From Nothophaeocryptopus gaeumannii (Eukaryota; Ascomycota; Dothideomycetes; Mycosphaerellales; Mycosphaerellaceae): a stretch of 64,000 nt of DNA. Below are positions 42,234 to 53,116 of this stretch, piece after piece. Within the stretch, counting starts at the first letter, position 1. Each line of letters starts with the position of its first letter. Location: the NCBI GenBank assembly GCA_031771865.1, contig JASISA010000041.1, positions 1,798,001 through 1,862,000 of the forward strand, in the 5' to 3' direction. The translations under genes and the position numbers were made by a program. Below the pieces are notes generated by a model. That model saw only the letters and a program-made list of their open reading frames with translations, was not told the origin of the DNA and did not search any database.

Positions 42234-43370
42234 TCATTTGTCTCCAGCAGCGACAGCCGCATGGCCAGGCTTCCGACCCAGTTTCTTCGCCTCGTAATCC
42301 AAGCTTCTCGCGGCATCATCAAAGATGCTCGGCGAGACTGCTTTCCAGCTCAGTACCTCCTTGGCTCGCTTCGTCTGGCCACGAGAGTTGGCGCCCCAGA
42401 GTTGTGGTGAAGCCGGAGACAGCTTCTCACACTCCTCAATAGAAAGCGACTTGACCTCGTTCTTCTCGACGAGGCCAGCTTTCTGCGCCTCATCGGCAAC
42501 CTTCTGAGCAAGATCTGCCCAGATGTGCTGCTTATCATTCGAGCAGAAGTAGTAGCCCTCTGCTCCCCAAGTTGGCGGCTTGTTCGGCCACTCTCGTGTG
42601 GAGCCTCCCGCAGCCGCCTCTTCAACGAGCTTGAGGTAGAGCTGTGAGAGATCGTGAACGTGGATATTGTCCCACCAGCCTTTGCCTTGATTGACGATGG
42701 GTGCAGCTCCCAACTCAATCGTCAAACGGCAGAGCTCCGGAAGTTGATGGGAGCGCTGATTGTCAGGTCCTCGTCCAGGCCCGTAGATGGTACATGGTGC
42801 GACGATGGCAGTCTTCACGCGATCTGCGTTCTTCGTGCCTGCTTCCAAAATGACTTTGTCGACGTTTCGGTGAGGTGCGTCGTCTGGAAGAGATGTGACT
42901 TCGGAAACGCCATCCAGGTCGTTGTAGAGCTTGTCACTGAAGTAAGTGCCCAACTCTTTGGTGCGCATATCTTCGAACATCAAAATGCCAGTGCCTCCAG
43001 TGTGGATCAGGAAGCCTGGCTTGGAAGACTCGTGGGAGGAGAGGCCTTTGAGCAGGGCCCTTGCTGCGGGCTCATGGTCGGCATGTGCAAAATCTATGAA
43101 GAGTAAGTAAGTTACGTTATTGCTTGGACACTGCACCTTCTTCTTACTGCAGACGATATCTGCTGCCGCGGCTTCCTTCTCCAGCAATTCTGCGTCGTCC
43201 AGGCCTCCATAGACCAGCCTGACTTTGGGATACTGTTGAGCAATTTTGGCGCCCTTGTCGCTGTTCCGTACCAGAGCCGTGACCTCGTACTCTGGGTGAG
43301 CGGTCGCTATGGCGTACAAGGCATCGCCGCCGATGTACCCAGTAGCTCCTGTTACGAGAAGCTTCGTCAT
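42234..43370 (-). CDS. NAD(P)-dependent epimerase/dehydratase-like protein
   Basis: Exons are 43370-43148 and 43093-42234, with a 54-bp intron (GTAAGA...ATAG) in phase 1, giving 360 residues. 'KLLVTGATGYIGGDAL' is the GxxGxxG Rossmann nucleotide-binding loop. After splicing, 'AADIVCNFAHADHEPAARA' forms the usual beta-4 region. The later 'FLIHTGGTGIL', 'VAPCTIYGPGRGPDN' and 'WWDNIHVHDLSQLYLKLVEE' are typical of fungal extended SDR/NmrA-like proteins. The active-site YxxxK of classical epimerases is not clear, so it may bind cofactor in a regulatory or atypical reductase role. Probably cytosolic. Confidence 0.85.
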   Translation of the reverse strand: MTKLLVTGATGYIGGDALYAIATAHPEYEVTALVRNSDKGAKIAQQYPKVRLVYGGLDDAELLEKEAAAADIVCSKKKVQCPSNNVTYLLFIDFAHADHEPAARALLKGLSSHESSKPGFLIHTGGTGILMFEDMRTKELGTYFSDKLYNDLDGVSEVTSLPDDAPHRNVDKVILEAGTKNADRVKTAIVAPCTIYGPGRGPDNQRSHQLPELCRLTIELGAAPIVNQGKGWWDNIHVHDLSQLYLKLVEEAAAGGSTREWPNKPPTWGAEGYYFCSNDKQHIWADLAQKVADEAQKAGLVEKNEVKSLSIEECEKLSPASPQLWGANSRGQTKRAKEVLSWKAVSPSIFDDAARSLDYEAKKLGRKPGHAAVAAGDK

Positions 43371-43857
43371 GTTGTTGGGTGCAAGTTGTCCTTGACTGTA
43401 GCGGTCTCAACGGCCTTGGTGAGTGACGTCGTGGATTTGATGAGGGGTTGTGTAGCTGTATACCTCGCAGCTGGATCACAGAGAATAGTCGCAAAGTTGT
43501 GCCCGAATACTGTTGACGAGATCAATGGTGAGTAAGTAGTTGTATTCGAAGCACGGTATTACTTCCGACGGCAAGTGAAGACCGGAGCTGGTGCCTGCCT
43601 CTGGGGATGCTTTGCGCAACTCATCGGCTACGTACCCGATGTGGGTCAAAGATCGAAGAATAACTACTCCGGAGTACTGCATCTTCAGACATCCTCAACA
43701 TCACCTTGATCATTAAAGTCGGCCGTCTATGCCTGATCCACTTGATAGTGGACGATTCTACCCAAACCTCCATGCAAATGCAATCATCGCTCGCAAGCAA
43801 TTTGGCCTTCCACGCCATGCACCTGTCCTTTTCATCCTGCCATAGACTTTTCGCTGA
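43371..43857. other. Intergenic
   Basis: 5' flank of the epimerase-like gene and 3' flank of PIK1. No supported feature was seen. Confidence 0.5.
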
Positions 43858-46800
43858 TCAGTAAATTCCCTGTGTCCTGTACTGGAACGTATCATAAAGC
43901 CTCGTGTAGTAACTCCCTATACTCTTGTTCACGAGATCCTCCACCCAATCTCGGGCTTCCTCTTTGCTCTTCTCCAGAACGAAGCGCGCTCGCAGCGCAC
44001 TCACGACATTCACGAGCCCACCTCCATAGCAAGGCATCTTGCTCTCACGTCCCATCAGCTCGACCAGGGTGATAATTCTCTCGGCTTCTCGACGAAGGGC
44101 TTGGAAGGCATCCTTCATGAGCTCCTTGAAGCGAGCGAACATCTCGCTCTCAGGTCCACCAAGCAGCTCAACGTACTCAAGCGTAAGCTTGAAGGGCGCT
44201 GCTTCAAAGCCCATGTTGCCCGGGCTATTAGACAACATGAAGCCGAAATCGATGTGCACAACATGGCCTTCGGAGTCGATCAAGATGTTTCCATTGTGAC
44301 GATCCTTCAACTGCAAGACGTAGCTGATGATGCTGTAGGCTGCCAAGCTTCGAATGAAGCAGTCCATTGCTCTTGCAAATGATGCAGAGTCGGGCGAGCC
44401 GAATGTCTTGGTGTAGTGGTCTAAGAGTGTCGCGATCCGTTTCTTTGGATTTGCACCAGCAGCAATGCTTGCAATAGTCAAGCTTCGCTTGATTGAGTGC
44501 AGCGAAACAGCATTGGTGATCGTTTCAATGAGACCAGAGGATTCTCCCATGACCAAAATGCGCATGTTCTTGACCCAGACATCCACCTCATGCTCGGCGA
44601 AGATCTTGCTGCACACAGCGATGAGTTGGCATGCGAACGCCTCTTGCCTGAGATCGGCGCCAGTCTTGACGATGACCGAGACTAAATCCCAGTGCTTGAT
44701 CCAGCCGTATGGAGATGAACGTCGGATGCGCTCCTTCTTCTGTTCCCATGCTTCACCAAAGGTCGCTGCCGAAGGATCATCCCGATCGCCTTTGCGCTGG
44801 ATACCACCTGTCATAGCGTCGTTCTCCATTCGAGCAGCGCCCTTGCCTGTGTTCACCAAGTTTGGATCGGTCGTGCCGTCAATCGTCTCCGATAGGTCTT
44901 CTTCGGCTGCAGGGGCACCTGTCTTCGCGATGATCGTCTCAAAGCTAGGCCCTTGATCTTCTGCAAGAAAGCTTTGTTCCTCAAGAGACTGCATGCTGGC
45001 AATGATCTTGGCGCGAATGGCTGCTACTTCCGCCTTTGGACGCTTGGACGCGCTGAGGTCCAGTTGGGCCAGCATCTGAGATGCCGTCCGCATATGATCA
45101 GCCAAAGCTGAGACATCTGCTTGCTTCGGGTTCTCAGCAGGCCGCAAGTACGGCGATGTCCGGTCCGAGCTGTTTGGTCTCCCTGACCGGCCTTCTGATG
45201 TCCGCGGCGTTGCTAAACTTGCTGCTGTCGAAACTGTGCTTACTCCGCTCGACAACCGAGGCGGTTCTTTTGAGCTTGGCTGCGTAGGTCGAATTTGTGG
45301 ACTTCCAGTGCTGGTCTTCGACCTGCTATTGAAATCCTCTAATAATGCAGCGCTCGACAGATCTCCATTGGTTGGCTCTAGAACACTGTCAATCTTCACT
45401 TCATCCACAGGAGATGCGATCGCTGCTAATCTTGCAGCGTCTGTGGTATCGAACAGTCTGCGCTTCTGTTTGCCTCTTTCGGACAATATCTTGGCCAGGA
45501 GGTCTTGGTTCTGTTGGCTCTCGGGATCAAAGTCGAAGTCTTCTCGAATCACCTCAAGCATCAATAGATACGGAACCTTTTCCGCGCTGTTAAGGCTTGT
45601 CGCTTCTGCCGGGCTGAGTCGAACGATACGATGGTGCCTGCTTTTGCTTGCAGACCCATTGACCAGTGTTGCGGGACAGATCAAAGGGATGTCGACCTCT
45701 GCCGGAAGATCTTGCGCGATCAAACCTAGCTCCGCCCTCAAAGCACTCAGTCGAGCGGGCTTGGGCACAGACACTAGTCGATTTGAAATACCCTCCAAGG
45801 CGGTCAGAAACTGGCTCTCAGTTCGGAAGTAGTTCTGCCTCAATGTTCGAATCTTCTGGCCACGGGACATTGTGGAAGGTGTGGCAGGTCGAAGAATCTG
45901 AGAATATCTTCGAGGTATATCGCCTCCCAATCTGCGCGGCACGCCAGGCGATGATGGTAGACTCATTCCAGTAGCGCTCGGTTTGCGCTTATCCGGTAAG
46001 GAAGAGGTGCTGGTGAAACCCTCGTGGTTCTTCGTGATGGCCAGGGAATGCCGCGAGACATGGTTCGACGATACCTTTCGCCTCTCATCAGGTAGTCCAG
46101 GTGTGTTTGGCGTTGACGCCGGCGCTCTGACACCATTAACCTGTATCTCCGAAGGTTTTCTGGTCCTCCGCCGTGGCGGATCTTTCCCATCACCACTCTG
46201 CGGCCGTGGCTTCCTTGCAGCACCAGGACTCCCGCTTACTGTCGCGCTTCTCGACAGCGTTTGCGCTGTCGCCGACGGCTCAGTCTCGGCATCCTCAACA
46301 GGTCTCGGTCTCCTAGCTTGCGCGATCGCTAATGGACCTGCATGTTGCGGCAGGAGAGGTAGCCCTACTCCTGCGAGCACTAAGCTCGAGAGTACTGTTA
46401 CTGGCAAAATATTGTCCTGTATCCGCTCTCGCCGCAATGGCTCACCACCTCCAAATACTATCCTCTGAACCTTGTTATACACTCGTCGGCAAGTCTGGAA
46501 GGCGTTCGAAGCGGGTTTGTTCGAGAGATCGTGGAGATAGGTTTGGAAGAGCCAGAACGTCTGGTCAGACTGTCAGCCCTGGCGCAACAACTCTCGTGTC
46601 CAGATGTCCACCTACCAGCATGGCACCATTGACCGACTCTTCACACAGGTCTATGAGGAACTCCTCCAGCGCCATGGAGTCATTGTCGATCGAGATGACA
46701 AGATGGCATAGCTGCGGGAGGAAGAACTCGATCTCCTCATAGCTAAAGCCTCGCAGCTTCGAACAGAGAACATAGTGGATCCCGACGTGCTCGGCGTACC

Positions 46801-46941
46801 GGCTGTCTCATCGTCAGCGCGACCATGTCCAAGGGAGTATGAGGGAATCGGATCGGCTCACGCAAGGTAGGATACTGTGAGCGACGGGTCTCTGTTGAAG
46901 TGCTCGGACTGGATGAAGCGTTCGAGCAGGTTCCAGCTCAT
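43858..46941 (-). CDS. PIK1: Phosphatidylinositol 4-kinase (Pik1 / PI4K-beta type)
   Basis: Exons are 46941-46862, 46802-46616 and 46560-43858, with introns of 59 and 55 bp (GTGAGC...ACAG; GTAGGT...CCAG), giving 989 residues. The start is MSWNLLERFIQSEHFNRDP. The N-terminal lipid-kinase-unique helical part ('LEEFLIDLCEESVNGAML|TF') spans the second junction. A long Ser/Pro-rich middle follows, then the kinase domain: 'LVSVIVKTGADLRQEAFACQ', the catalytic loop 'LKDRHNGNILID' at about 840 and the Mg-binding 'HIDFGFMLSNSPGNMGFE'. The C-terminal PI4K segment ('SALRARFVLEKSKEEARDWV') is also present. Pik1 makes PI4P at the Golgi for vesicle export. Length is close to yeast Pik1 (1066). Confidence 0.93.
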
Positions 46942-47776
46942 GGAGGATGTATCATTGGTGGGCCAGGAAAGGTGTTGTTACAGTCTTGATCATCTTCCGG
47001 CAAACATGGAGTATTCGACGGTGACAGCTGGCGTAGTATGCAGCCAATGCGGCTTCGGACAATGTCGTGGCCCGGTCTGACGCGTGATGGAGGGAGTGGG
47101 AAGTCAAGCAATCACGTGCGCACCAGCGACAATAGTTCAAAAGACAAGAGGTGGTGTATTTGTGGTTGTTAGTATCAACGTTACACTCGAACACGAAGAG
47201 GTTTCGGCCTTACTGCTGCTTGTCCTCGGGGGGTGGGACCTTGCACCGATGCGATTTCGCGGGTCGGGGGTCAGGCACACATTTCCGGCTAGTATCACTC
47301 TCCCGACTTACAACAAGCTTCACTTCATCCCTCACACGGTACTAATCATGTGTTGGGACACTACGAATCACATGTTGGATCAGATGGGTTTATTTTCCAT
47401 TCACCGGCGGCGGCCTGATCATCCTCCTATCGAACCATATCACGAACGTGTTTCCAAGCCAGAGAGACGGGCGAGCATAGGAGGGAGGAATGGCGAAGAG
47501 TAGATTCAGTATGGGCGCCTCGATGCGCGCATCTGCCAGCGTGCCTTCATAAGTGCTAAATGTGCTACCGCTGCACCATGAAACCATCACGCGGTGGTAT
47601 AGAGGCAGAGATCTATGCAGTAGGTAGCCTCGTTGCACCTGGCGCTAACACCTCTGTAATACGGCCTACCCGAGGCCGCGGGATCGAGTATTCGTACACA
47701 TCATCTAAATTATATGTTACAGTCGGTGGCTATACCTCATATCATTAAATTACTTTTCGTTCATCTCATCGGTCGT
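46942..47776. other. Upstream region of PIK1
   Basis: No gene was recognised. On the minus strand at 47585-47561 there is a 25-nt stretch resembling the acceptor strand and D-arm of a tRNA, without a matching 3' half. The rest shows nothing. Confidence 0.45.
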
Positions 47777-49845
47777 CTAGTCCGGCAGCAGCAACTTAAT
47801 GTTCTGCATGCTGTGGCTGAGCGTGTCAATGCGCTCATCTAGCTCAAGAGCCTCCCCTTCATCAAGCTCCTCCCACATCTCCACCTCCATTCGTATCTTC
47901 ATTAATGTAAACAGGAGCTTCTGTTTTTCGCTCTCGACCTCTCCTATTTTCACGTGAAGTGATCGATTTTCCGAGTTTAGTGTTTGGATCTTGACGTACG
48001 CCTCTTCCACGGTAGTCATCAGCTTCTCAATTCGTTTGAGTGCGCTCTTGCGAGCAGGCGTGTTTGCCATGATAGGTCTGACGGGCCGCTTGCCCTTTGC
48101 GGTTGCGGACCTGGCCAGATAGTTAATTACCATTTCTTCTGCTCCCCAGCCAGAGCTGCTGCGAGCTTCACAGAGTTCCATTGCGGAGTCATTTCGGTTG
48201 TGTTGATGGGATGCCCTGCGTCGATATGGATTTGTCTCAGCCTGACTGCTCTGCATCGATGTTGGAACCGACTTTTGCGACGATGATGAACTCGAGACAT
48301 CCGGGTGTCCGGCCTGAGATTGACCCGCAGCGGCTGCTCCAGTTCCGATATTGTGCATGCTCTCCATCGCACACGATTCTGCGTTTTCAGTAGTGCCAGA
48401 ACCAACCAAATCCTGTCTCCCGCCGTCTTTAGCTGACAGCACTGGGTCCGGAAGGCCGCCCGGTATCGTAAAGGCCATGTCCTCAAAGGTTTGATTGAAA
48501 AGCTGCTGCTCATGTCCTAGATCATTGATCCAAGTCATTTCGTCCAGTACCTGCGTAAAATTCAAGTCGCTTGTCATGTCATAACTCATGTGCTGATTTC
48601 CAACATCGAATAGAGGTTCAGACTCATTCACCGAGATGGGACTGACTTCTGCACGCGTACTCTGGCTGTTTGAGCCTGACGCAACGGCTTCGGCATCAGT
48701 CGAGCTGGAAGATTGCGCTACAGTCTCATGACTAGTGTGCGGTATGATCTGAGTGGGCGCTGATCTGGTGGGCCTGACGTTCTCTCTGTAGACTGCGAAA
48801 AGTTAGTGTAGCTACGGTAATGCCCAGCTTCGAACTCACATGGGCGTGGAATGGTGCCACTGTTCCTCCAATCGGGATGTAGAAATTTATAACCATCGAG
48901 CCACGCATCTTGCTCAGTCGTTCCTCTTTTCGGTCTGACAAAGAATGCGAGGATGCGGTCGGGTGGCAACGCAAGGTACTTGGGAAAGCCAGATTTGTCC
49001 ATACCGAGATCAGAGCACACGCCGGTTTGAGCTTTGTTCTTGCGGTGATCTCTGTACCTCGTAGGTATGGGAAAGACTTTGTCGCAGTCCGGACATAGTA
49101 GCCCATGACTCCCGACGTGTTCCCTGGAGCGAAGTCAGTAACAGTCATATTCGGAGCTTATGCTTTATACAAACCTCACTCTGGCTAAGGATGGAAATCC
49201 CGATATGTCACGTCTGGGCGGCCAAGAGCACAGGTCGTGTCCATCTGGACCAGCGCGGATGGGACAGTCGAAACCTGAAGTGCCATGGCAATCCAGACCT
49301 GCAACGCCTTCAGAGTCTGGTACAGCCGCTACGCTTAGTGCCGGCGTTTGCTGCGCACCTCCAAGCGTATCCGTCGCATTCAGTGTGCCCTCGACGGAGC
49401 TTGGAGCATATGGAGACTCCGAGGGATTCGTGGCACGCGAAATTGGGCTGACAGGAGACTGGCCATGGGCACTCTCGGCTTCTCGCATCACGCCCTCTCC
49501 ATCGAGCTGGTAGATCTCCTGATGTGGCGCATCAAGCTCGAAGACCGGATCCACATGACTCTCGCTATGGCTTCCGTTCTCAGTGTTCGTCGAGTTGTTG
49601 TTCACGAGCTCTGCGGGCCGGCCATGGAGGTAGGCATCCCACTGACGAGTCTGAACAGCATCCGAAGGGGGCGGCGCAATAGTACCTGCAGGTAAGGGCG
49701 CTTGCGGACGGACGACAGCCGCAACGACGTTCCCTCGCCCAGGCTTCAGGAGGGCCAGTCGTCCACGACCGCGTCGCCTGGCATTATTGACGACTGCGTG
49801 TTGATTCAGCCTTGGTATGTTGTTGTTCTGTTGCAGAGCAGCCAT
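47777..49845 (-). CDS. C2H2-type zinc-finger protein (656 residues)
   Basis: Exons are 49845-49175, 49123-48840 and 48792-47777. Intron 1 (51 bp) uses the unusual donor GTTTGT. It was chosen because only this phase joins 'FPSLARVR' to 'EHVGSHGLLCPDCDKVF', giving the 'RVREHxxxH...CxxC' arrangement of fungal C2H2 proteins. Intron 2 (47 bp) is GTGAGT...GCAG. The N-terminus is MAALQQNNNIPRLNQHAVV with Arg/Gly- and Asn-rich parts. 'CPIRAGPDGHDLCSWPPRRD' and 'CPDCDKVFPIPTRYRDHRKN' supply candidate metal ligands. A serine-rich middle and a C-terminal coiled coil (about 560-640) follow. A nuclear regulatory role is plausible but not shown. Confidence 0.7.
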
Positions 49846-50374
49846 CAGGAGTCGGGATAGTCGGGACAGCCGGGATCCCGGGCCGACGGTTCGGCTTCGG
49901 GTGTGAGCGGAAGGGCGACGGTGGGTTGAGTTGGCATAACGAGTGACTTCATGAATTTGTCTTCTTCCTCTCACCCTTCACCTCGTTGTCGTCTTCGCTT
50001 TTGCGACGCGAGCGAGCAGACGATATCCCTTGGAGAAGTATGGAGTCGCCACAAAAGAATATCGAGGAGGATGGCCGATCGCCTGCCTGCAGAAAAGAAG
50101 GCAATCGGCGGCCCTGCCTTCGATTGGCTGATCTGCGTTGAGGCCGCCGCTCGAATTCGAGCGGAGCGCCTCCATGCTGCCCAGCTCCATGTGACGTGGT
50201 CGGCGCATTCGAGCGCCCATCTGAAGGCCCAAATGTATGGAGTACTGTCGCGTCTGGCAGCGAGCAATTGCTCGGTGTCGATACGCCTACTGATCCGAAA
50301 CATCTCACGAGTTATGACTTACCCGCAGTCTATGACTTTCCTCTTGCCTCAAGGACTACCCCGATACCTTCGCT
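49846..50374. promoter_or_regulatory. Divergent promoter region, zinc-finger / DUF6594 genes
   Basis: 529 bp between the two start codons. No specific element recognised. Confidence 0.45.
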
Positions 50375-52137
50375 ATGTCCCGCAGAAAGAGCGACGTGTC
50401 GGCCGGCGGCGCTGTTGCTGATCTCGAGAGAAGGGCAGCATGGAAATATGTAGGCTACCCTGGATTCAGCCGATTTATGGCCTCGTCGAACGACTGCTTG
50501 GCACTCAGGAAGTTCACCAGCTTGAACGTAAGGGTTCTGTTGAAGCTCCAAAACGATATCGTGGAGCTGGAAAGACGACTCGACGAAATGGACAATTACA
50601 CTATGAATCTACCTCCAAGCGAAGGAGGATGCGCGAGCTTCAGGCTGGACGCCAACTCGCCACGGGAAGAACTGCTCGAAGAGATCGAGGCGGCCCTCGA
50701 AAAGTACAGTGAGTACTCTGAGACTAGGCGTTTAACTCGTGAGCAAGCGCTCACTTTCTACAGATTCGCGGCTGGCCAAATTTTTGCAAATTCACGAGCG
50801 ACCTGTTCCGTCTCTGGAACAGCTGCGAAATATTCAGACTTGGCTGGCCAATTATCCCAATGCCATAGAAGATCCAGAGCAAGAGTTCATCCTTCACGAG
50901 AAGGATCTGTTCGCTGTGCAGCTCGCGCAGCGCACCCATTTTGGAAAGTGGATGGAGACAATAGGGTTGTACAAAATCGCTGGATTCCGTGGCGGTGGCT
51001 CGACAGCTTCGGGGAAATACTATGATCGCAACGCTTGGAAGAGTTTAGGAGGCTTCTGGTTGATGATCTGCCTGTTAGCAATGCTGTTGGGACCCCTATG
51101 GGCGCTGCCTTTTGCTCTCGACCGAGCTGTGCGCCTGTCTGTGGTCACTGCATTCGCTGTTGCTTTCAGCATGATAGTCATCATTGGAACGACATTCAAA
51201 GCGTCCCATAGGGGTGCACTTGTTGCGGGGTACGTGTGCAGCGTCGAGAATGAGCCAGCACTTACTGATTTGGATAGGTACTTTACACAGCTCGTCCTAG
51301 TTTTGGGGCTGACACCGGCATGGCAAAGCCAAAGAGAAGATGCATATTCAAGTGCGGTTTCGTCTACGACAATAACAGCCACTTCGGTCATCACTGCTCC
51401 AACGTAAGCCTCTTCTCCTTCGTTCATAATCTTTACTAACCGCTGACCAACGCAGGTCTGTGTTGACGAAAGTCAAGACGGTCACTGTAACGCCTTCAAC
51501 ACTTTCAACGCACAGCCCAACAAACACACAGACCGCCCCAGCACCAGCTTCGGACGGGTCGGGGCTCAGTAACAATGCCATAGCTGGTATCGCGACCGGT
51601 GTGACTGTGGCGGTACTCGCTCTTTGTGCTGTCACATGCTTCTGTTTTGTGCGTAGACGCAAAGCAAGACCATCACGAACCAATTGGAGCGGGAGTACTT
51701 TGGGCGACGGCTTTCGTACAAAGACCGATGCGCCATCAGAGCTTCCCGATCGGGATAAGAAAAGACCTGAGATGAGCCAGCCCGCGCCTACGATTCGGCT
51801 CGATCCAGCAGACGGAGAGATAGTCGCTTCGTCATCTGCGCAGCCGACTCCGCGTTCCGTTCGCATGCCACCTCCACACATCAAAGCCGATCCAGATGAA
51901 GTCCTTTCTGATGCCGGTATCTCACTGGATAAAGGAGCACCGACTTTTCCTGGTGCCAAAGGCTCCAAGGGCAAAGGTCGCCTGGTTGATTCTGGCACGC
52001 CGCTCTCTGCCGCCACGACATTAGGACCCAGCTCAGCGTCGCCCTTGGCATCGAGCATGTGGGCCAAAAGACGTAACCTGGCTGGCACCACTCCAGTTTC
52101 AGCGGGAACGACGTTGCATCCCGAATCCGCGATATGA
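50375..52137 (+). CDS. DUF6594-type membrane protein with extra single-span tail
   Basis: Exons are 50375-50708, 50764-51229, 51278-51403 and 51456-52137, giving 535 residues. The 48-bp intron 2 (GTACGT...ATAG) is a multiple of three, so the frame stays open without splicing; splicing restores 'ALVAGYFTQLVLVLG', the usual third helix. The N-terminus has the DUF6594 pattern ('YVGYPGFSRFMASSND', 'LNVRVLLKLQNDIVELERRL', 'LEKYNSRLAKFLQ'). Three C-terminal helices follow ('GGFWLMICLLAMLLGPLWAL' onward). Unusually, a Thr/Ser-rich segment and a fourth helix ('IAGIATGVTVAVLALCAV') with a basic stop-transfer (RRRK) and a 170-residue cytosolic-like tail are attached. Function unknown. Confidence 0.75.
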
Positions 52138-52215
52138 CAGAATTCTCACATTCTGTGCTACGGATGCCGCAGATACATGATCGGGACCCATTGCGAATGA
52201 GTAAAGACCTTTTTC

Positions 52216-52923
52216 ATGCTCGTTCTCTTGTTGCGCACCATACTGGAGGATATGAGATTCTACAGCATGTCTTCAAGACTTGCCCACGGGCGGATCTCTT
52301 GGCTGACCACCTTTTGGCGCACCGCCAAAGCTGCACTTGTAGGACGCATAGTCATGGCGATTTTCCAACCACGCCCGCATCCTGACTTCTGGACCCGAGA
52401 TCGTGTGCTGTATGCGATCAGAATCGGACCAAATTCAGCTCAGAACGAAGATTCGAGGGCTCACCTGTCTGTTCAGCGCATTAAGAGCGTCTGTCGTGAG
52501 CTTGGCGCTGCGAGTCTGGCCAGAGCGATGATTCTGAGTCGCCTTGGGAAGCACGAGGTCGAGGGACGCGTATCTCCAATTCTCCTCTCTAGGTTCTTTG
52601 ACGTTGTCGAACTGACTGCCTATACCGAAGACAAGACTAGTGTGCGAATCAGTATGAGCGACGTCTGGTGTCAATCTGAGATAGTACATACTCGGCATTG
52701 GCATGCTGGCTGCGAGCTGGGGACATGCCTGGACAGCGACTTGTATGGGCGTTGGATCCGAGAAGGTATTGGTATGAACCTCTGTGATCAGAGAGTACTA
52801 GTGGAGTTGAAATGGCTCTATATATCCTATCTTCATTCACAGAGAAAGTCAACCATGACTCACTCGACTTCAGGATGTTATGAAATCGATGTCGACATCG
52901 ACACGAATTCGTGGGAACATTGA
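52216..52923 (+). CDS. Doubtful ORF (235 codons)
   Basis: An open frame from ATG 52216 with no stop for 708 bp, starting MLVLLLRTILEDMRFYS. It has no recognisable domain, no paralogue in the window and mixed composition. Its length in otherwise gene-free DNA is the only support. It may be a lineage-specific gene or chance. Confidence 0.2.
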   Translation: MLVLLLRTILEDMRFYSMSSRLAHGRISWLTTFWRTAKAALVGRIVMAIFQPRPHPDFWTRDRVLYAIRIGPNSAQNEDSRAHLSVQRIKSVCRELGAASLARAMILSRLGKHEVEGRVSPILLSRFFDVVELTAYTEDKTSVRISMSDVWCQSEIVHTRHWHAGCELGTCLDSDLYGRWIREGIGMNLCDQRVLVELKWLYISYLHSQRKSTMTHSTSGCYEIDVDIDTNSWEH

Positions 52924-53116
52924 AGGGCCCTACCCATGCAGTTTACCGCTCGATTGCGCGACGCAGCTCTCGAATTCGCTGTGTCCTAAAATGGACTAGC
53001 TCGCAATGAGTGAATTCCAGAGGCACTTCGAAGCCAGCTGGCTTGAGAATCGCAAAAGCCGACTACGGTCTGCAAAGACACTCACGAGATCATATTCGAT
53101 TGATAAAGCATGCGGT

